Source: Chamaecyparis obtusa
Taxonomy: Eukaryota > Streptophyta > Pinopsida > Cupressales > Cupressaceae
Assembly: GCA_027943335.1 (NCBI GenBank)
Contig: BSBK01002798.1
Coordinates: 186,001 to 250,000, forward strand
Length of the DNA stretch: 64,000 nt
Reading direction: 5' to 3'
Below are positions 9,412 through 21,601 of this stretch, piece after piece (position 1 is the first letter of the stretch; each line of letters opens with the position of its first letter). The notes below the pieces were generated by a model. The model did no database searches. It saw only the letters and a list, made by a program, of their open reading frames with translations, and had not been told where the DNA came from. The position numbers and the translations under genes were made by a program.

Positions 9412-11187
9412 CAAAAAGAAACATTTAAGAGCAACAAACCTATCTTGGATCAAGGGAAATTTCATGATGAATCTATCTGTGATCAAGATAATAAAGAGTG
9501 TGAAGAGAAAAGTACCACTCTCAAGCAAGATCTAATGCACAAACCTCTACCTAGCAAGGTTTCTCCCATAGCATGTACTCCTTTCATCTTTCATTCATCT
9601 CACAAAGTTTCACAACTATCCAAAATTCTTCCATAAAAGAGTGAGCCTAATGATGACACTTTTCACATTGACTATGTCTACCCTCAAGGGCTACCTCTAA
9701 AAGAAACCCAAGCTAGCTTACATCTTGCTGCAGATCATTTCCATACTTCAAAGATCTTGGACCCCAAAGCTTCATATGCTGCAATGCCTATTATACCCAT
9801 TCAAAAGGACCCGACATTATTCTTCCAAACATCCCCCACACATATCCAAACACCTACCTTGTCCTTATAAGTGGCTCCATGTCAAGAGGATAACCCAAAG
9901 AGAAAAGAAACAAATATCGATAAAGATCAAGATCAAGATTATATGCAATCCCCTCCCATATTTGATGAAGGTCCCATATCCATAGAACCTTGTAATGATC
10001 CCCTTGCATCCTTTCATGTCTTCCAAGATGTTATCCTTCCATTCCAAGAACAAAGTACCCTTCCAAGTTCCATATTTTCTCCACTTCCCAAGCAAAATCA
10101 AGATATCCCTTCCACAATTTCCAATGAGCATATTGAAAATCAAGAGAAAAATAACCTATCTATACCATTTGAAGATCCTTGTCAAGATCAAAGTATCCCA
10201 TCATTTCCTTGTCATATTCCTCCATGTTCACCTCAAGAAATCATCATTCTTCCAAATCCCTTGCATGATAATAAATCCCTTCAAGCTTTAGTTGATCCTA
10301 TCAAATGTGTTCCTATCAAAGCTATTCATGAGCCTATTGGTATAAAGATAAATCTTAAAGATGAGAACCTGGGCAATGCAGCTTTTTCCAAAGATATTGA
10401 TATTCATTTCACACCTTATATCCCTCCATTCAAACACAACCATATGCCTTCACTATCCTCCAAATCCATTTTGGGTTCCTATGTCCCAAAACAAAAGTAT
10501 TCATCCCTTCCATCCGTATTAGGTCCATATATTCCTCCATCCTCCATTCCTATTATCCCTAGCTCTCCATTCACTTACCCTACCATGTATCAAGATCAAT
10601 GAAGGCACACATACTTGAAGAATGTCCAAAAACCAATCCATATGAACCCTCCATATTATTCCTATTCATCCACAACTCCTAAGTCTTTTGGAAGAAATGT
10701 TGATGTGCAACATAAAAATCATAAATCCAAGAATCCATATATGTATAAAAATCACAATGTCTCATCTAATCGACATGTGAATGAAAAGAAAACTAAAATA
10801 TCCAAAAGACCGCAAAGGTCCACAAAGAAAAATGAAATATCCAAAAGGCCGCAAAGGTCCATGAAGAAAAAATAAAAATCAAATACAATGTGGGTTCCTA
10901 AATCCCTCATTGAAGAAATACATTCAAAGGCATCCCAAAAGAAATAAAAATCAAAGACTATGTGGATTCCCAAGTTATTGTTGAAAGACTTGCACACAAA
11001 AGAAAAATCAAAATTGACATTCAAGCTTCCAAAGGCTTCCATTCCATCTCCTTCCAAACATCTTCCACTTTCCAAGTCTAATTTGGGTTCCTATATCCCA
11101 AAATCCACTACCTCAAAAGATCCTTATCTCCGTCATCTATCATTCCTCCATCATTCCACCACACTTCAAAGCGTGTGTCAAAGTTGA
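8850..11187 (+). pseudogene. gag-like proline-rich ORF of element A
   Basis: One frame from about 9133 to 11187, broken by stops at 9634, 9868, 10600, 10873 and 10945. The N-terminal module (SEEEVSEAIQDPIFMETM, AYFMKLAQ, LPHNFDTSTL, SMCPFLYNDG) matches residues about 81-180 of the E3 Gag. After that the Gag capsid region is absent. Instead there is a long Pro/Ser/Gln-rich segment with GLPLKETQASLHL, DPCQDQS, SILGSY and SVLGPYIPPS. After the stop at 10600 come TPKSFG, MWVPKSLIEE, MWIPKLLLKD and KLTFKLPKAS. The same blocks occur in the same order in element C (22028-24196), and several in element B. Function unknown; position and N-terminus suggest a Gag-derived structural protein. Confidence 0.75.
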
Positions 11188-11360
11188 TCTTGCCAACATT
11201 CCCATCTTCAACATACCTTCTTATCCTCACATTCATTTTCCAATGCATACTTTTTGTACTTCCATCCCTCTTATCAATATCTTTGAGCATCCTAGTCATA
11301 CCCATGGTTTATTATAGCATATCTTTTAGAGGAGCATTGTCCAAAGATTCAAATGTTGGG

Positions 11361-11501
11361 AAAATATTGAAAAAGAGAAAAAAAAAAAGAAAAAAAAAGA
11401 AAAAAAAAGGCGCCTTGGTGAAAACCTAGCAATAGGCACCTTGGTAGCAAAAGTAAAGAGAAACAAATACCATGATGAAAACCTAGTAAATAGGCATCAT
11501 G
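11361..11501 (+). ncRNA. A-rich tract followed by two bulged hairpins (element A)
   Basis: A/G run 11361-11408, then two motif copies. Copy 1 (11417-11440): outer stem GGTG/CACC, bulge AAAA, inner stem CCTA/TAGG, loop GCAA. Copy 2 (11471-11501): outer stem CATGATG/CATCATG, bulge AAAA, inner stem CCTA/TAGG, loop GTAAA. All stem pairs are perfect. The same architecture with changed stem bases is found in elements B and C. Whether it acts as RNA is inferred from pairing alone. Confidence 0.65.
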
Positions 11502-13886
11502 CATAATTCCTCCTTCTTGCACTCTACACTTGGGGGCAAGTTTCATCCATATTTCATCTCTCACCTTTATCTTGACAAGGTTGAACACATCCATGAGCAT
11601 TAAGTATCTTGACATCCGTTATCCTTTCCATTAGCTTATGTACTTGTTGCATCCATGTTACCCTATCATGATCTTGCTTATCCCAAATTCACCTTCATTA
11701 TTCCTTGACAGTCTTTCCATAATCCAAAAACATCCCTTCATAGACTCCATAACCCCTTTACCCAGATTGTGTTATCTTATCCACATCTTACCCAAAGTGA
11801 CCCTTGGTCTTGATCAAAATGAAGAACTTAAAGTACAAAAATTGCTATCAAGAAATTTTTGACATGTCCACTTCTTTTGGATCCCTCATTTTCATGATAG
11901 CAGATTGTTATCCTATAGGCTATCTAGCACTACATCATTGGTTTCCATGGCTTATCCAAAAACATGCTTCACATTGCTATATCATTTTTCCTTATCTTGG
12001 GTAATCTTGAGGGATGGTCCTACAGGTCACACTCACATGCTTCATCCATCATGGCCTTTCCATCTCTAATCCATCAACTTGAAAATCCATCCTTCATGTA
12101 TTATATCTTGCTAGACATTGGGGCAAACCAATGTGATCTTGTTCAAGAGTTGGTAATTTCTTGCATAAAGTGCTTTGAGCTACATCTTGCATAAACTGAG
12201 GTTTTATAATATTTTGGAAGTTTTCCCAAGTCCAACATTTTTCCTATCCAATCAGGGGCATTTGATCTTAATCAGTGGATTTCAACAAACAAGCATCAAT
12301 TCACATGACGCAATGCATTAAACTCAAGCGGATTCAAGAGTGCTACATTCGGTCACATCAGAGGGAAAATTATTAGAGCTTCAGAGAGAGATTTTTGTTG
12401 AACCTTTGATGGATATCATTGTCCACACCTAAGTATTTTGATCCTACAACTTGATTCTTGAGCCTCCATTGACTTTATTATTTGGGATTAAAAATTGACA
12501 TCACTTAAAAGATCATAATGTTTGGAAATTCTTTTTGAAAATCTTGATACATTGCAAAACACTTGAAGCTTTTTGGTAATCTTTATTGAATTGAATTTTA
12601 TCACATCTTTTTAGCTGATCGATGATGTTTTGACTAGATTGGCAATGATGAAGACATGATATTTTTCTTGCCTTTGAGTGATTGTCTTGAGAGAGATTCA
12701 ACAACTTATGTGAATTCATCTAACAACATGGTCATCAAAGAACCATTGAGGACTATCATATAAGGTGGAGGGTTGACCTTTGTTTCATTTGCAACATGGA
12801 ATCCATTGAAACCGGTATTCATACTCCCATAGTTGGTTATTCAACTAGTGAGGGTTGTACTAGTTTGCAAAAAGGGGTTACCAAAAGTGATATAAAAGTA
12901 GTATTCATATCATCATGATGTGGTCAGTGATGGTTGTACTTGTTTTCTGGTCCCACAATGCTCAATGATGAAAATATTTCTCTATGGCATTTCTTTGCTA
13001 AAAAGCTAGTGACACTTAGTTGCATTGCATTGCATTTTCATGTTAGATTAAGTGCATTGGTTTGTTGTTATTTTTCCAAGGGAAAAGGGGTTTCAATTAA
13101 TTATCTTGATCAATAAAAAAGGGGGAATCAAAGAAAATTCCACATCATCATATAAATGTCCATAACATCAAAGATCCAATAAATTAGTATATCAAGATAC
13201 AATGTCATCAACAAAATGATACATCCAAGTCCCGATCAATAAACATCAACATGATACAAAATCAACAACAAGGAATATCCATAAATCTAATATCCAAGAA
13301 GCTAGGGACCATATGTACAACTTACAAAAATGTGCCTGTTTTGCATATCAAGAGAATCATATCAATATTCTATATCAGTGAATCATTTTACGTCAATCAA
13401 TCAATACCAACTTATTGTTTCCCAACTCTTGATCGCGAGGTGGGAACAATAGTATCAATCCTATCAAACCTAGTACCATTTGTTCGTGTCTCTATGTCTT
13501 GGTGAAATTTGGCTTAGACCCATATTAACCTATCAAATCAACCAGGGCATATTCTTGAATCATCACATATCATCAAGATTTTTCAGAAATGAAAACATAT
13601 TCAATAAATCAAACATCATCAAATTGTTCAAATCAAGAAAACAATATATTTTATTTTTGAGGGGGCATCAGAGTATCAAATCAAACGTCATTGGAATTAG
13701 TGGGGCATCAAATTTTTTTGAATCATTATTAGAGGTATATCATTTTATCAGTATTTGAATTATATCATATCAGAAGTAGCATATCAAAAATATCATATCA
13801 GAGGCATATCAGGGAATCAACAATTATGACCTAAAAAGTGATCAGAATTAGAAGAATCTTTGAATCAATGTTCTTCACACATCAAT
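11502..13886 (+). other. element A 3' spacer, no gene recognised
   Basis: Pyrimidine-rich up to about 12200 (many CCATCC/TTATCC words), then AT-rich with ATATCA/CATCA words to the polypurine tract. ORFs here are short, not conserved and low-complexity. The first 400 bp (from CTTGGGGGCAAG near 11530, with ATCTTGACAAGG near 11570) resembles element B near 31250-31400 and element C near 21540. I see no domain. Confidence 0.6.
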
Positions 13887-13900
13887 TCAAAGAGGGCATT

Positions 13901-14781
13901 TGTAGACACTCAAAAATGGGCAAGTGCTTTTAAATTGCAATAATCATCAAAATGCACTAATTCAATCAAAAAAGGGATCAAATCATTAAAAGGGACAGTT
14001 ATTAAATCAAATTGGACAAGAATAATTAAAGCAAAGGAAAAATCAAATAATGATGTTAAATAATTAAATCAAAGCTTAAAGGGGTGAAAAACACTACATA
14101 ATTGATTTTAATCAATTAGTTGTATAGTTGTTTAAATCAAAAATCAAAATGAACCTATTACCCTTACATGGCTAAATTTAATTAATTAATTGAATTTAAT
14201 TAATCCTAATATCTTTCAACAAAGTTGAGTAAACAATGAAAATTGAGGACAAAAAGACATAAATCACTCAAAAGGGATGAATCTCAATCACTCATTCTAA
14301 AATTTTAATCTCAACCACTCAATCTTGTCCTTTTGTCCAAATCTTTGAGACAAACCTTTCAATTGTCCCCCCATTTATGAACAAAGCAAAGTATTTGACT
14401 CAACCTAGGGTTAATCATGATTACTTCACTCCACCCCCTACCTTTGGGAATTTACTATAAATATGAAGCATTTTGAGAGCAATATTGATCTTAGAAATTC
14501 ATTTGCAAAGCATTGTTACTATAGGCAATTGAAGAGCATTTAGAGCAATTTGCATATCTTTATATCAATTTGAGCTAGAATAATCATTGTAGAAGTAATT
14601 CTCATTTTAGAAGTGTCACTAGTGGATATTTGAGCTGAGAGCTTCACTTACCACATCTTTTTAGAGAACCATGAGATGCCATATATCTTGGTTTCAATTT
14701 TAATTAGATTTTCATTGTATTTACTTTGAATTGTTACTAATTTGATCTTAATTTCATGAAGGTGATTATCATCATCACACA
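13901..14781 (+). repeat. LTR shared by the end of element A and the start of element B
   Basis: Starts TGTAGACACTC right after polypurine tract TCAAAGAGGGCATT (13887-13900). TATAAATA at 14456-14463 is a likely promoter. It ends near CACACA at about 14781. Its second half matches the LTR fragment at 6243-6443, and the whole is related to the E3 LTR (56387-57268), for example ACATGGCTAAA and CACCCCCTACC before the TATA box. The expected primer site after it is decayed (a TTGGGCTCT remnant). Sharing by two internal regions suggests LTR recombination or adjacent insertion. Confidence 0.75.
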
Positions 14782-15797
14782 ATTCTAAATTTGGGCTCTA
14801 TAGTTTTAGGTAATTATGAAAATATTATACATTTATTTTGAGCTTTTCAATGGTAGCATGAGAAATTAATTAGTAGGTACGTATAAAACATGCTCCAATC
14901 CCCCTAGATTAAAGGTTTGAGAAAGAACATTGTTAATTGTGTTTGGGAGTGAAAATTAATAGGGACATGCTCTTACCATTCTTAGGGTAATCAAAGTCCT
15001 AGACCTACATTTCATTTCAATTCATCACTTTCTAGATTAAATTAGAACTTTAGAGGGCTCACCTCCTAAGAACATGTCTTAGTGAGGCCGGTGAGAGGGA
15101 TATCCCAAAGTGAGATACAATTGTTGTAGTCACAGTAATCCGACCCAATCTAAAATGAAATGCCTTCATCCTTAATTGGGTCGAGGACAAAAAGAGTTTG
15201 GGAATGATAACCTCCTCTAGTTGTCTTTCAAGATTGCACAAAATCATGTTTTTATGCATGTGGGAGGCCTCTGTAATGGAGGATAAACTCAAACTCTATC
15301 TAAATGAAAATCCTAACAAAATCCTTGTCAATTAGAAACCTACCCTTTGCAGCCATGTTTAACCAAATTGACCTTAGGTAGATTGTCTAGAATCTCTTCT
15401 TGTGCAAGACTTGTCAAAACATTCCAGAACATATACCCAATGTTTAGCTACTAGGACTATTGATTTAAGTGAGTGTTGTGCTTGTTATTTTGTTTGTTGC
15501 ATTCAAGTTTCATGTTACAAGTGTCATCAAAATAACCTTAAGATCAAGATTTCAAATTTTTCCATCAAGGATCCCTAGTCCTTAGAGCTAAGAGATCACA
15601 ATCAAACATCAAAAAGTCTTAATCATAGAGATGATTATCTCTATCAGACTTCAATTCAAAAGACACCCTTTAATCTTGAAATCAATGCTACAACAATTTG
15701 AACCACACTCCAAACACTTCAAATCAATAGAAAGATGTCTCTTTCATACCCTTTTGGTCAGAGACCACTCATGATATCTTAAACAAGAAATAACCCA
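14782..15797 (+). other. element B leader
   Basis: About 1 kb between the LTR end and the gag-like ORF. Positions 14890-15420 match the conserved leader block of A and E3 (AAAGAACATTGTTAATTG, ATGCTCTTACC, GCATGTGGGAGGCC). The 21-bp array and small leader ORF that precede this block in the others are absent, leaving only about 110 bp. No gene seen. Confidence 0.6.
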
Positions 15798-16733
15798 AAT
15801 GACATGTACTTGAATTCATTTCCTCCATACAAAGAAGAAAAAGAAAAAAACTACTATGATGGCATGGACCCCTTTGTATATTCAAAAAGTTTCCTCGAGA
15901 TGACACAACAACAATTAAAAAATGATATCCTTGTACAACAAATGATAGAACTGTGAACCCAAATAGATGATCTTAAAAATTAGAGAGAACCAAAGTCTTA
16001 CACCGTAGAGGAATTATATCCATACCGTGTTGAGAAATCAATCCATAAGCCTTTGATCAAATAAAACGTCAATGAACATCCTCTTGCTTCCTCAAATCCA
16101 CCACCAAGAATTTCCCAACTGAACACAATTGAAAATCTATCATCCTTTGGACATCGATCAAGCATAATAAACAAGCAACCTCTTGTACCATATGTTCAAT
16201 CAACAAATGTTTCACAACATGCAAATGTCAATGTGGTATCACCAACAAGATCACCCAACGGGAGAAAATTCTACTCTAAACCTTATCATCATTTTATGAA
16301 AATAATAGGTCACATATGTTATTATATTGTTCAACAGAATCAAAATCATCTACCCATGTCTAGCAATGGAACATATACCTCCTATGAAGAAGTTGTCACT
16401 CAAGAAGCCTCCATATTTTACACTAGTGCTTCATATCCTGAAGCATCACAAGAGAAATCTATTCCATTTCCATCAAATGATATATCAAGTGATGAGACCT
16501 CCCAAGGGCTATCCATAATGGATTTCCAAGATAATCCCTTCCTTGATACAATTCCCTCCTACAATTTAGTATTCTTGGATCCAATGCCACCATATGCTCC
16601 ATTCCTAGATAAACCTACTCTAGAAAGTCACATTCAAAGTCCTCCCCTATATAAAAATATTAAAACCCTCCAATAATCCACCATATATACCCAAACTCAT
16701 ACCCCATGTCAAGAGATGATCAAAAGAAGGAAG
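15798..16733 (+). pseudogene. gag-like ORF of element B, 5' part
   Basis: One frame from about 15798 with stops near 15955, 15981 and 16062, then open from 16065 to the TAA at 16674-16676. MTQQQLKNDILVQQM and REPKSYTVEELYPYR correspond to the coiled stretch and LCPFPF block of E3 Gag (EPKAFSIEALCPF). The rest is Ser/Pro-rich without a capsid domain. It is cut at 16733 by element C; the remainder is at 29319-30800. Confidence 0.65.
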
Positions 16734-18040
16734 TGTGTGTGTGAATTTTGTACTTGATATGTAGACACAACACTTCAGTAAAACATTAGAGGTTAGTTAT
16801 AATCAAAATCATGCAAAATTGAAATCTAATCTAACCAAGCGATTTACTGCCTTCTAGTAGGTGTGAGATTAATATTTTCAGATTGAAATCAAGATTAGTG
16901 ACCTAGACGACACCTAAACAAAGGATTTGAATGCCAAACTGATATGAAATATGAATGCAATTAATCTATTTTTTTGATATTTTGTATGCAATAATATGAT
17001 GAAAACTGATATGAATCTATGCTAATATGGAAATTGATATGCAATGCTAATCTAGAAATGATATGATACGAGAATGAAAATTCTAACAATAATATGAAAG
17101 CTATGAATTTGAAATTGATCTCACAAAGCTTCAAATCCTCAAATTTATCTTTCAAGCTCCAATTGTGCAAATTCTCCAAATCTGATATGCTATGATTCCT
17201 GTAGAGTAAGTTTGCAATTTGTGAGATATTTAGAGATGAATTATGAAGAGCTGAGCCTTGGTTTTATAGAAATCCAGGGCTTTGGAGGTGCATGAGAAAA
17301 AGCCATAAATCACTCAAATAACTCAGGTTGATTTTTGAGTTATTTTTAAATAATAGATAATTAAGTCACAAAAATCATGCAAAAGCACAGTTCAACTCGA
17401 ATTAGAAGTTTAGATCAACTTTAAAACTCAAAAAGATGTTGAGTTTCAAAAAGCTAACAACTTGCATTGATTTTCCAATTTGAGTTTAACTGGTCCTTGA
17501 ATGTGCACATGGATAATTATGATTTAATAAATAAATAAAGTGATTTATTCTCCACTTAACTAATTTTTGAAATAAAATAATTAATTTATGGGTTAATTAA
17601 CTATTTTATCAAACTTTTATTAAAAACTATATTATTAAATAATGACAACTTGCTTTAATTAATTAAATAAGAATTTAATCAATTATTCATAGGATATTAG
17701 ATTTATTGTCAAAATTAAATAATACAATTAATAATAGATAGAATTAAATTTAATTACATAATTAAGTGGCAAGATATTAAATCTAATTAATTAAATATGA
17801 AAATATTCAATTAATCAAACTTAGGATAAATGTGATTTATCACCAAATAATCATTAAATTAAAGATAATTAAGATAATTAAGAATATTGCTAGGAATATT
17901 CCCCGATGCAGAATTTAAGATAATCAATTATGATTCGATGATGTTCAGATGTGCCTTAGGTTAGGACTTCGATGTTGATTTCATTCGATTTGTAGATGTA
18001 GGAGGTTAATGAACTTATAGCCCATTTTTGGGGTATTACA
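16734..18040 (-). repeat. 3' LTR of element C
   Basis: On the plus strand it starts TGTGTGTGTGAATTTTG and ends GGGTATTACA. A minus-strand TATAAAA box lies at 17262-17268. The segment 17500-17900 is extremely AT-rich (TTAATTAATTAAATA words). Partner LTR at 28011-29313 is nearly identical. Confidence 0.93.
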
Positions 18041-20184
18041 TTTTGCCCCTCTTTGAATTACTATGTGAAGCGTAGTGGTTCAAAGAAAGTTTGTGTTTGA
18101 TAAAGATATGAAACTGATGTTTGAAATTGATAATTGATATGAGACAGAAGCTGATTGATATTGATTTGATATGGAGATAATAGGTCTTGAATGACCAAAG
18201 ATAATGTTCACTATAACAACAAATGAACCTATGATTGTGAAAGAGTGTCAAAACGCCTGATTCCAAACCTTAGGATTGCCAAGAAGTGAGTGACTGGTTC
18301 TAGACTCGATTGTCTTAGCAGAACCATGATAGAGGTATCACATCTGAATCCTTCAGTTGCCGAAGAACCAAGGAAAGAACACTATGATCTGATGGTTGCA
18401 AAAACTGATATAGTTTACAAGATTAGGAGAATACCAGATTGATATGGATCTTGATGAATTTGATATGCCCCAAGTGATGATAGATTCACCCCAAGCGATG
18501 AGGACTTTTGATGAATCAACAACTAGACGTGGTTGTTGTCTTGATTACTGAGGAAGATATGATTTCCATAAAGATATGATTTCAAATTTGATTACAGACT
18601 TTGAACGATGTGTAATACCATGCCCCCTTCGGGATTAAAATTGAAATCTAACAAGAGAAGTCAGCATGATATGGTTTAGAAGCATGTGAATTGATTTGAG
18701 AAGTGGTTAAACACGTTTGAGAATGCATTCTGCATCATTTAGAGGTCCAGACGACCAAGTTTGACTAGGTTAAACCTATGAGTTGACCATAGTTGACCAA
18801 GTTGAAATTTTGATAGTTTGATGTAAGATAATCAGTTAAGTTGAATTATGGATTTCTGTGATGATCGAAGGTCGAATATGCAAGTAGTTAATAATATAAA
18901 CAATCTCAGATTTTGATTTTGATCCCGAAAAAGGATTCTACTTGCTGTTTCGTTGGAGGAACCTTTGTGTAAGATTCAGCTCTTGTTAGATTTGAAGATG
19001 CAATTTGAAGAATCGTTTAAGCATTGAAGTTCGTTTAGCCATTGTGAGATCATGCAAACATGCAAAATGCAAAGAGACATGCAAAATGAAATGCAACCTA
19101 AGACCTAGGACCTAGTCACTGATCATATGTCGATTTGTTATCATCATTGAACTTTTAGGTAACCGGATAAATCAATACAATGCCCACTAGCTATGAAACC
19201 ATAGACATATGAATGTCGATTTGTATACGCAAGAATCAATACAACACCCACTAGCTAGGCAACCATGGACATATGAATATGGATTTTGTTTTCGGAATGT
19301 CAGAATAGATATAAGCACCAAGGCATAAATGCTAGGATGACCTGAATATCATGTCCATTTTGATATAGCAATTTGTATAAGCATCAAAACATAAACGTCG
19401 TGATGACCTGAATACACCTTGCATTACAAACACATCAAACAGCCAAGAGATCATTCTAAATCCAGTGTGAATTACCCGTAGTGACCCTTTATTGTTCACA
19501 TCCTTAGGTAAGATCACGTTTCATAGTAGGATAAAGAACTTACTCAAAAAGACAATAGTTAGATCAAACTTCCTTGAATTTTCTAGGTATCAATGGTCAA
19601 GGTACGCATGGCCATCCAATTCGAGATAGAGGCTCTTACAGTCGGACACCATTTCAATCCAAAATTTCCAAAGACGTTAGATTTTCACATACAAGCAGAA
19701 GACAAAGAAAAGATTATGCCCCTAGTCATCACTCTCTAAATCCTATAAAGGACATCATCGAAGAGCTCGAAGAGACACAATATGCAAAAATCTCAATGTG
19801 AATCAGTAAGCATACAAGGAGATAAAAGTATGTAAAAAAAGCATAGATTGTTTTTAGTTTGATGTTTGATGTTGATTGCATTGTTGTAGATGCAAAATCC
19901 TTTCTGGAGACGAGACAGACTTGACTGACTCAAATGAAGCTTCAAAATGACTCTGACTGGATATGACATGTCTATGATATACTGTAGACCATAAGAGTTG
20001 ACATTGATTGCCCCCAAGTTTGAACATTGATAGGATACAGACACTTGAGCAGATTGGTGGACAAACTGACTTATTGAAAACTGGAAATGTAGAAACAAAT
20101 CGGGAGATATGTACAAACTAAAGCAAGACTGAAAGATAAGAAAGACCAAGATTGCACTGATAGATGGAGCATTTTGAAACAAGT
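18041..20184 (-). other. element C 3' spacer, no gene recognised
   Basis: Begins with the polypurine tract at 18041-18057. The rest is non-coding by inspection. Two diverged tandem duplications of about 65 bp lie at 19160-19290 (CCACTAGCTA ... GACATATGAAT twice) and 19310-19430 (GATGACCTGAATA twice). Plus-strand ORF 19574-19801 has no recognisable domain and is probably spurious. Confidence 0.6.
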
Positions 20185-20384
20185 GGCACCCGTTTGCTAG
20201 GTTTTCACCATCTTGGCAGAGATTCCATTTTTGCTACCAAAGCGCCTGTTTCCAGGTTTTTACCAAGGCACTTTTTTTTCTTTCTTATTTTTTCTTATTT
20301 TTTCATTTTTTCAATTTTTTTGTACTTTTGATATTTTTTGATTTTTTTGTGAATCATCAAGGCGCCTATTGCTAGGTTTTCACC
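20185..20384 (-). ncRNA. bulged-hairpin block 1 of element C
   Basis: Read on the minus strand. Copy at 20384-20361: outer stem GGTG/CGCC (one G-U pair), bulge AAAA, inner stem CCTA/TAGG, loop GCAA. Copy centred at 20256-20245: inner stem CCTG/CAGG, loop GAAA, weaker outer stem. A degenerate copy lies near 20213-20185. A/T-rich runs separate the copies, and the block follows the integrase fragment. Confidence 0.6.
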
Positions 20385-20460
20385 AAGATGTTCATTTTTT
20401 TCAGGACATTTTCCAATTTTTAAGATTTTTTTCAGGACATTTTACCATAGACTGAATGCC

Positions 20461-21055
20461 TTAGACATAGAATTTCTTCAGATGGAGAATGTTGATTGGT
20501 TCTTGAAGTTGTTCTCCTTCAGTCATTGAGAGTTGATAGGCACCAGAGCCAAAAGTAGCGGTGATGACAAAGGGACCCTGCCAGTTGGGTTCGAACTTCC
20601 CCTTGCGTTCTCGATGGGATTGATTTTTAGGATTTTCTCTCAAGACTAGATCGCCAACCTAAAATTCTGTATGTCTGACTTTCTTGTTGTAGCCTCTAGA
20701 CATTCTCTTCTAATATACTCTGAGATGATCATACACTGCTTGTCTATGCTCATCTAGTAGTTCTAGTTCTTGTAACCTAGACACTCTGTAGTCATCATCA
20801 GTTACTAGACCATGCATTCTAATTCGGAGTGATGGGATTTCAACCTCAATAGGCAGTACCGCTTCAGACCCATAAACTAAAGTGAAAGGTGTAGCCCCTA
20901 TAGGTGTTCTGATACTTGTTCTAATACTTGTTCTGATACTAGTTCTGATACTCGTTCTGATACTGGTTCTGATACTGGTTCTGATACTTGTTCTGATATT
21001 CGTTCTGATAGTGGTTCTGATACTAGTTCTGATACTTATTCTGATACTTGGTATA
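20461..21055 (-). pseudogene. integrase C-terminal fragment, Tat-like Ty3/gypsy
   Basis: One minus-strand frame. GATPFTLVYGSEAVLPIEVE (about 20895-20836) is followed by the LQELELLDEHRQAVYDHLR helix, a TAG at 20709-20707, another TAG near 20660, then RENPKNQSHRERKGKFEPNW and HLKKFYV with its stop at 20461. Both internal TAGs lie where family members have Gln, so CAG to TAG changes are likely. The DDE core is absent. The N-terminal side is replaced by a 12-bp minisatellite. It closely resembles the integrase end at 5927-6112. Confidence 0.88.
20906..21049 (-). repeat. 12-bp minisatellite, twelve units, in frame within integrase
   Basis: Twelve consecutive 12-bp units of GTTCTGATACTN type (plus strand), each exactly in register. 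On the minus strand they read as repeated Ser-Ile-Arg-Thr with occasional Thr or Asn for Ser. The last unit is continuous with TPIGATPF, and family integrases read YRTSIRTPxGATP here, so the array looks like an expansion of the native SIRT codons. Confidence 0.93.
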
Positions 21056-21601
21056 CTTGATAGCATCTCTTTCCATTTGTAAACTCCCAAGCAAGATCAT
21101 ATCATGCAGTCCCAATGTCTAGCAAGGTGGAGAACAAGAGGGATTAGCAAGTTGGTGGATGAGATGGAAGACAAGAGAATGAAGGACAATGAAGGGAAGA
21201 AATCCTTAAGGGAAAACTCCTCAAGAATACTCAAGCTAGGGAAAAATTGTCATGTAAAGCACATTTGGACAAGCAATGAAAGGCTAGCATAGGATAAGTC
21301 ACAAAATCATAATGCAAGAGCAGGAAAGGATGCAATCCAAAGGAGTAGACATGTCAAGAGACTTCATAGCACTGTGTTTCACTCTTTCTTTCTTTTTTTT
21401 CTTAGATCAAGACCAAAGGGGAAATGATAGCGAAAGACTAGAATGAATGGAGGAAAATAAATATGAAGGCTAAATAGGAAGGGAATGAAAGCAAGATCAT
21501 CATCAGAAAACTCACAAAATAGCCAAATATTCATGTATAGATCAACTTTGTCAAGATCAAAGAGAGAAGATGGAATGGATGAAATATGTAGAAGAACTAC
21601 G
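21056..21601 (-). other. element C spacer between integrase fragment and hairpin block 2
   Basis: Purine-rich on the plus strand, pyrimidine-rich on the minus strand, like the spacer after the gag-like ORF of elements A and B. The minus-strand phrase ATATTTCATCCATTCCATC near 21575 and TTTGATCTTGACAAAG near 21555 match element A near 11550-11580. No gene recognised. Confidence 0.55.

Larger units (their letters stand above)
6243..14781 (+). mobile_element. Element A: Tat-like LTR element without pol
   Basis: Order: truncated LTR end (6243-6443), primer site (6446-6463), long periodic leader, gag-like ORF (8850-11187), A-tract plus hairpins (11361-11501), pyrimidine-rich spacer, polypurine tract TCAAAGAGGGCATT (13887-13900), LTR (13901-14781). 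No protease, reverse transcriptase or integrase lies between the gag-like ORF and the 3' LTR, so it is a large non-autonomous derivative or an internally deleted copy. The leader and LTR are homologous to those of E3, which carries pol, so E3-like elements are the likely suppliers of enzymes. Confidence 0.75.

Noticed and set aside
13740..13820. CATATCA word cluster as another 21-bp array
   Set aside because: Spacing between words is irregular, so no period could be supported.
20906..21049. CRISPR array
   Set aside because: Units are 12 bp with no spacers, in a plant genome and inside an integrase frame.
20882..21082. Val/Leu/Ile repeat ORF resembling a membrane protein
   Set aside because: Plus-strand shadow of the 12-bp minisatellite; the minus strand reads the integrase motif.
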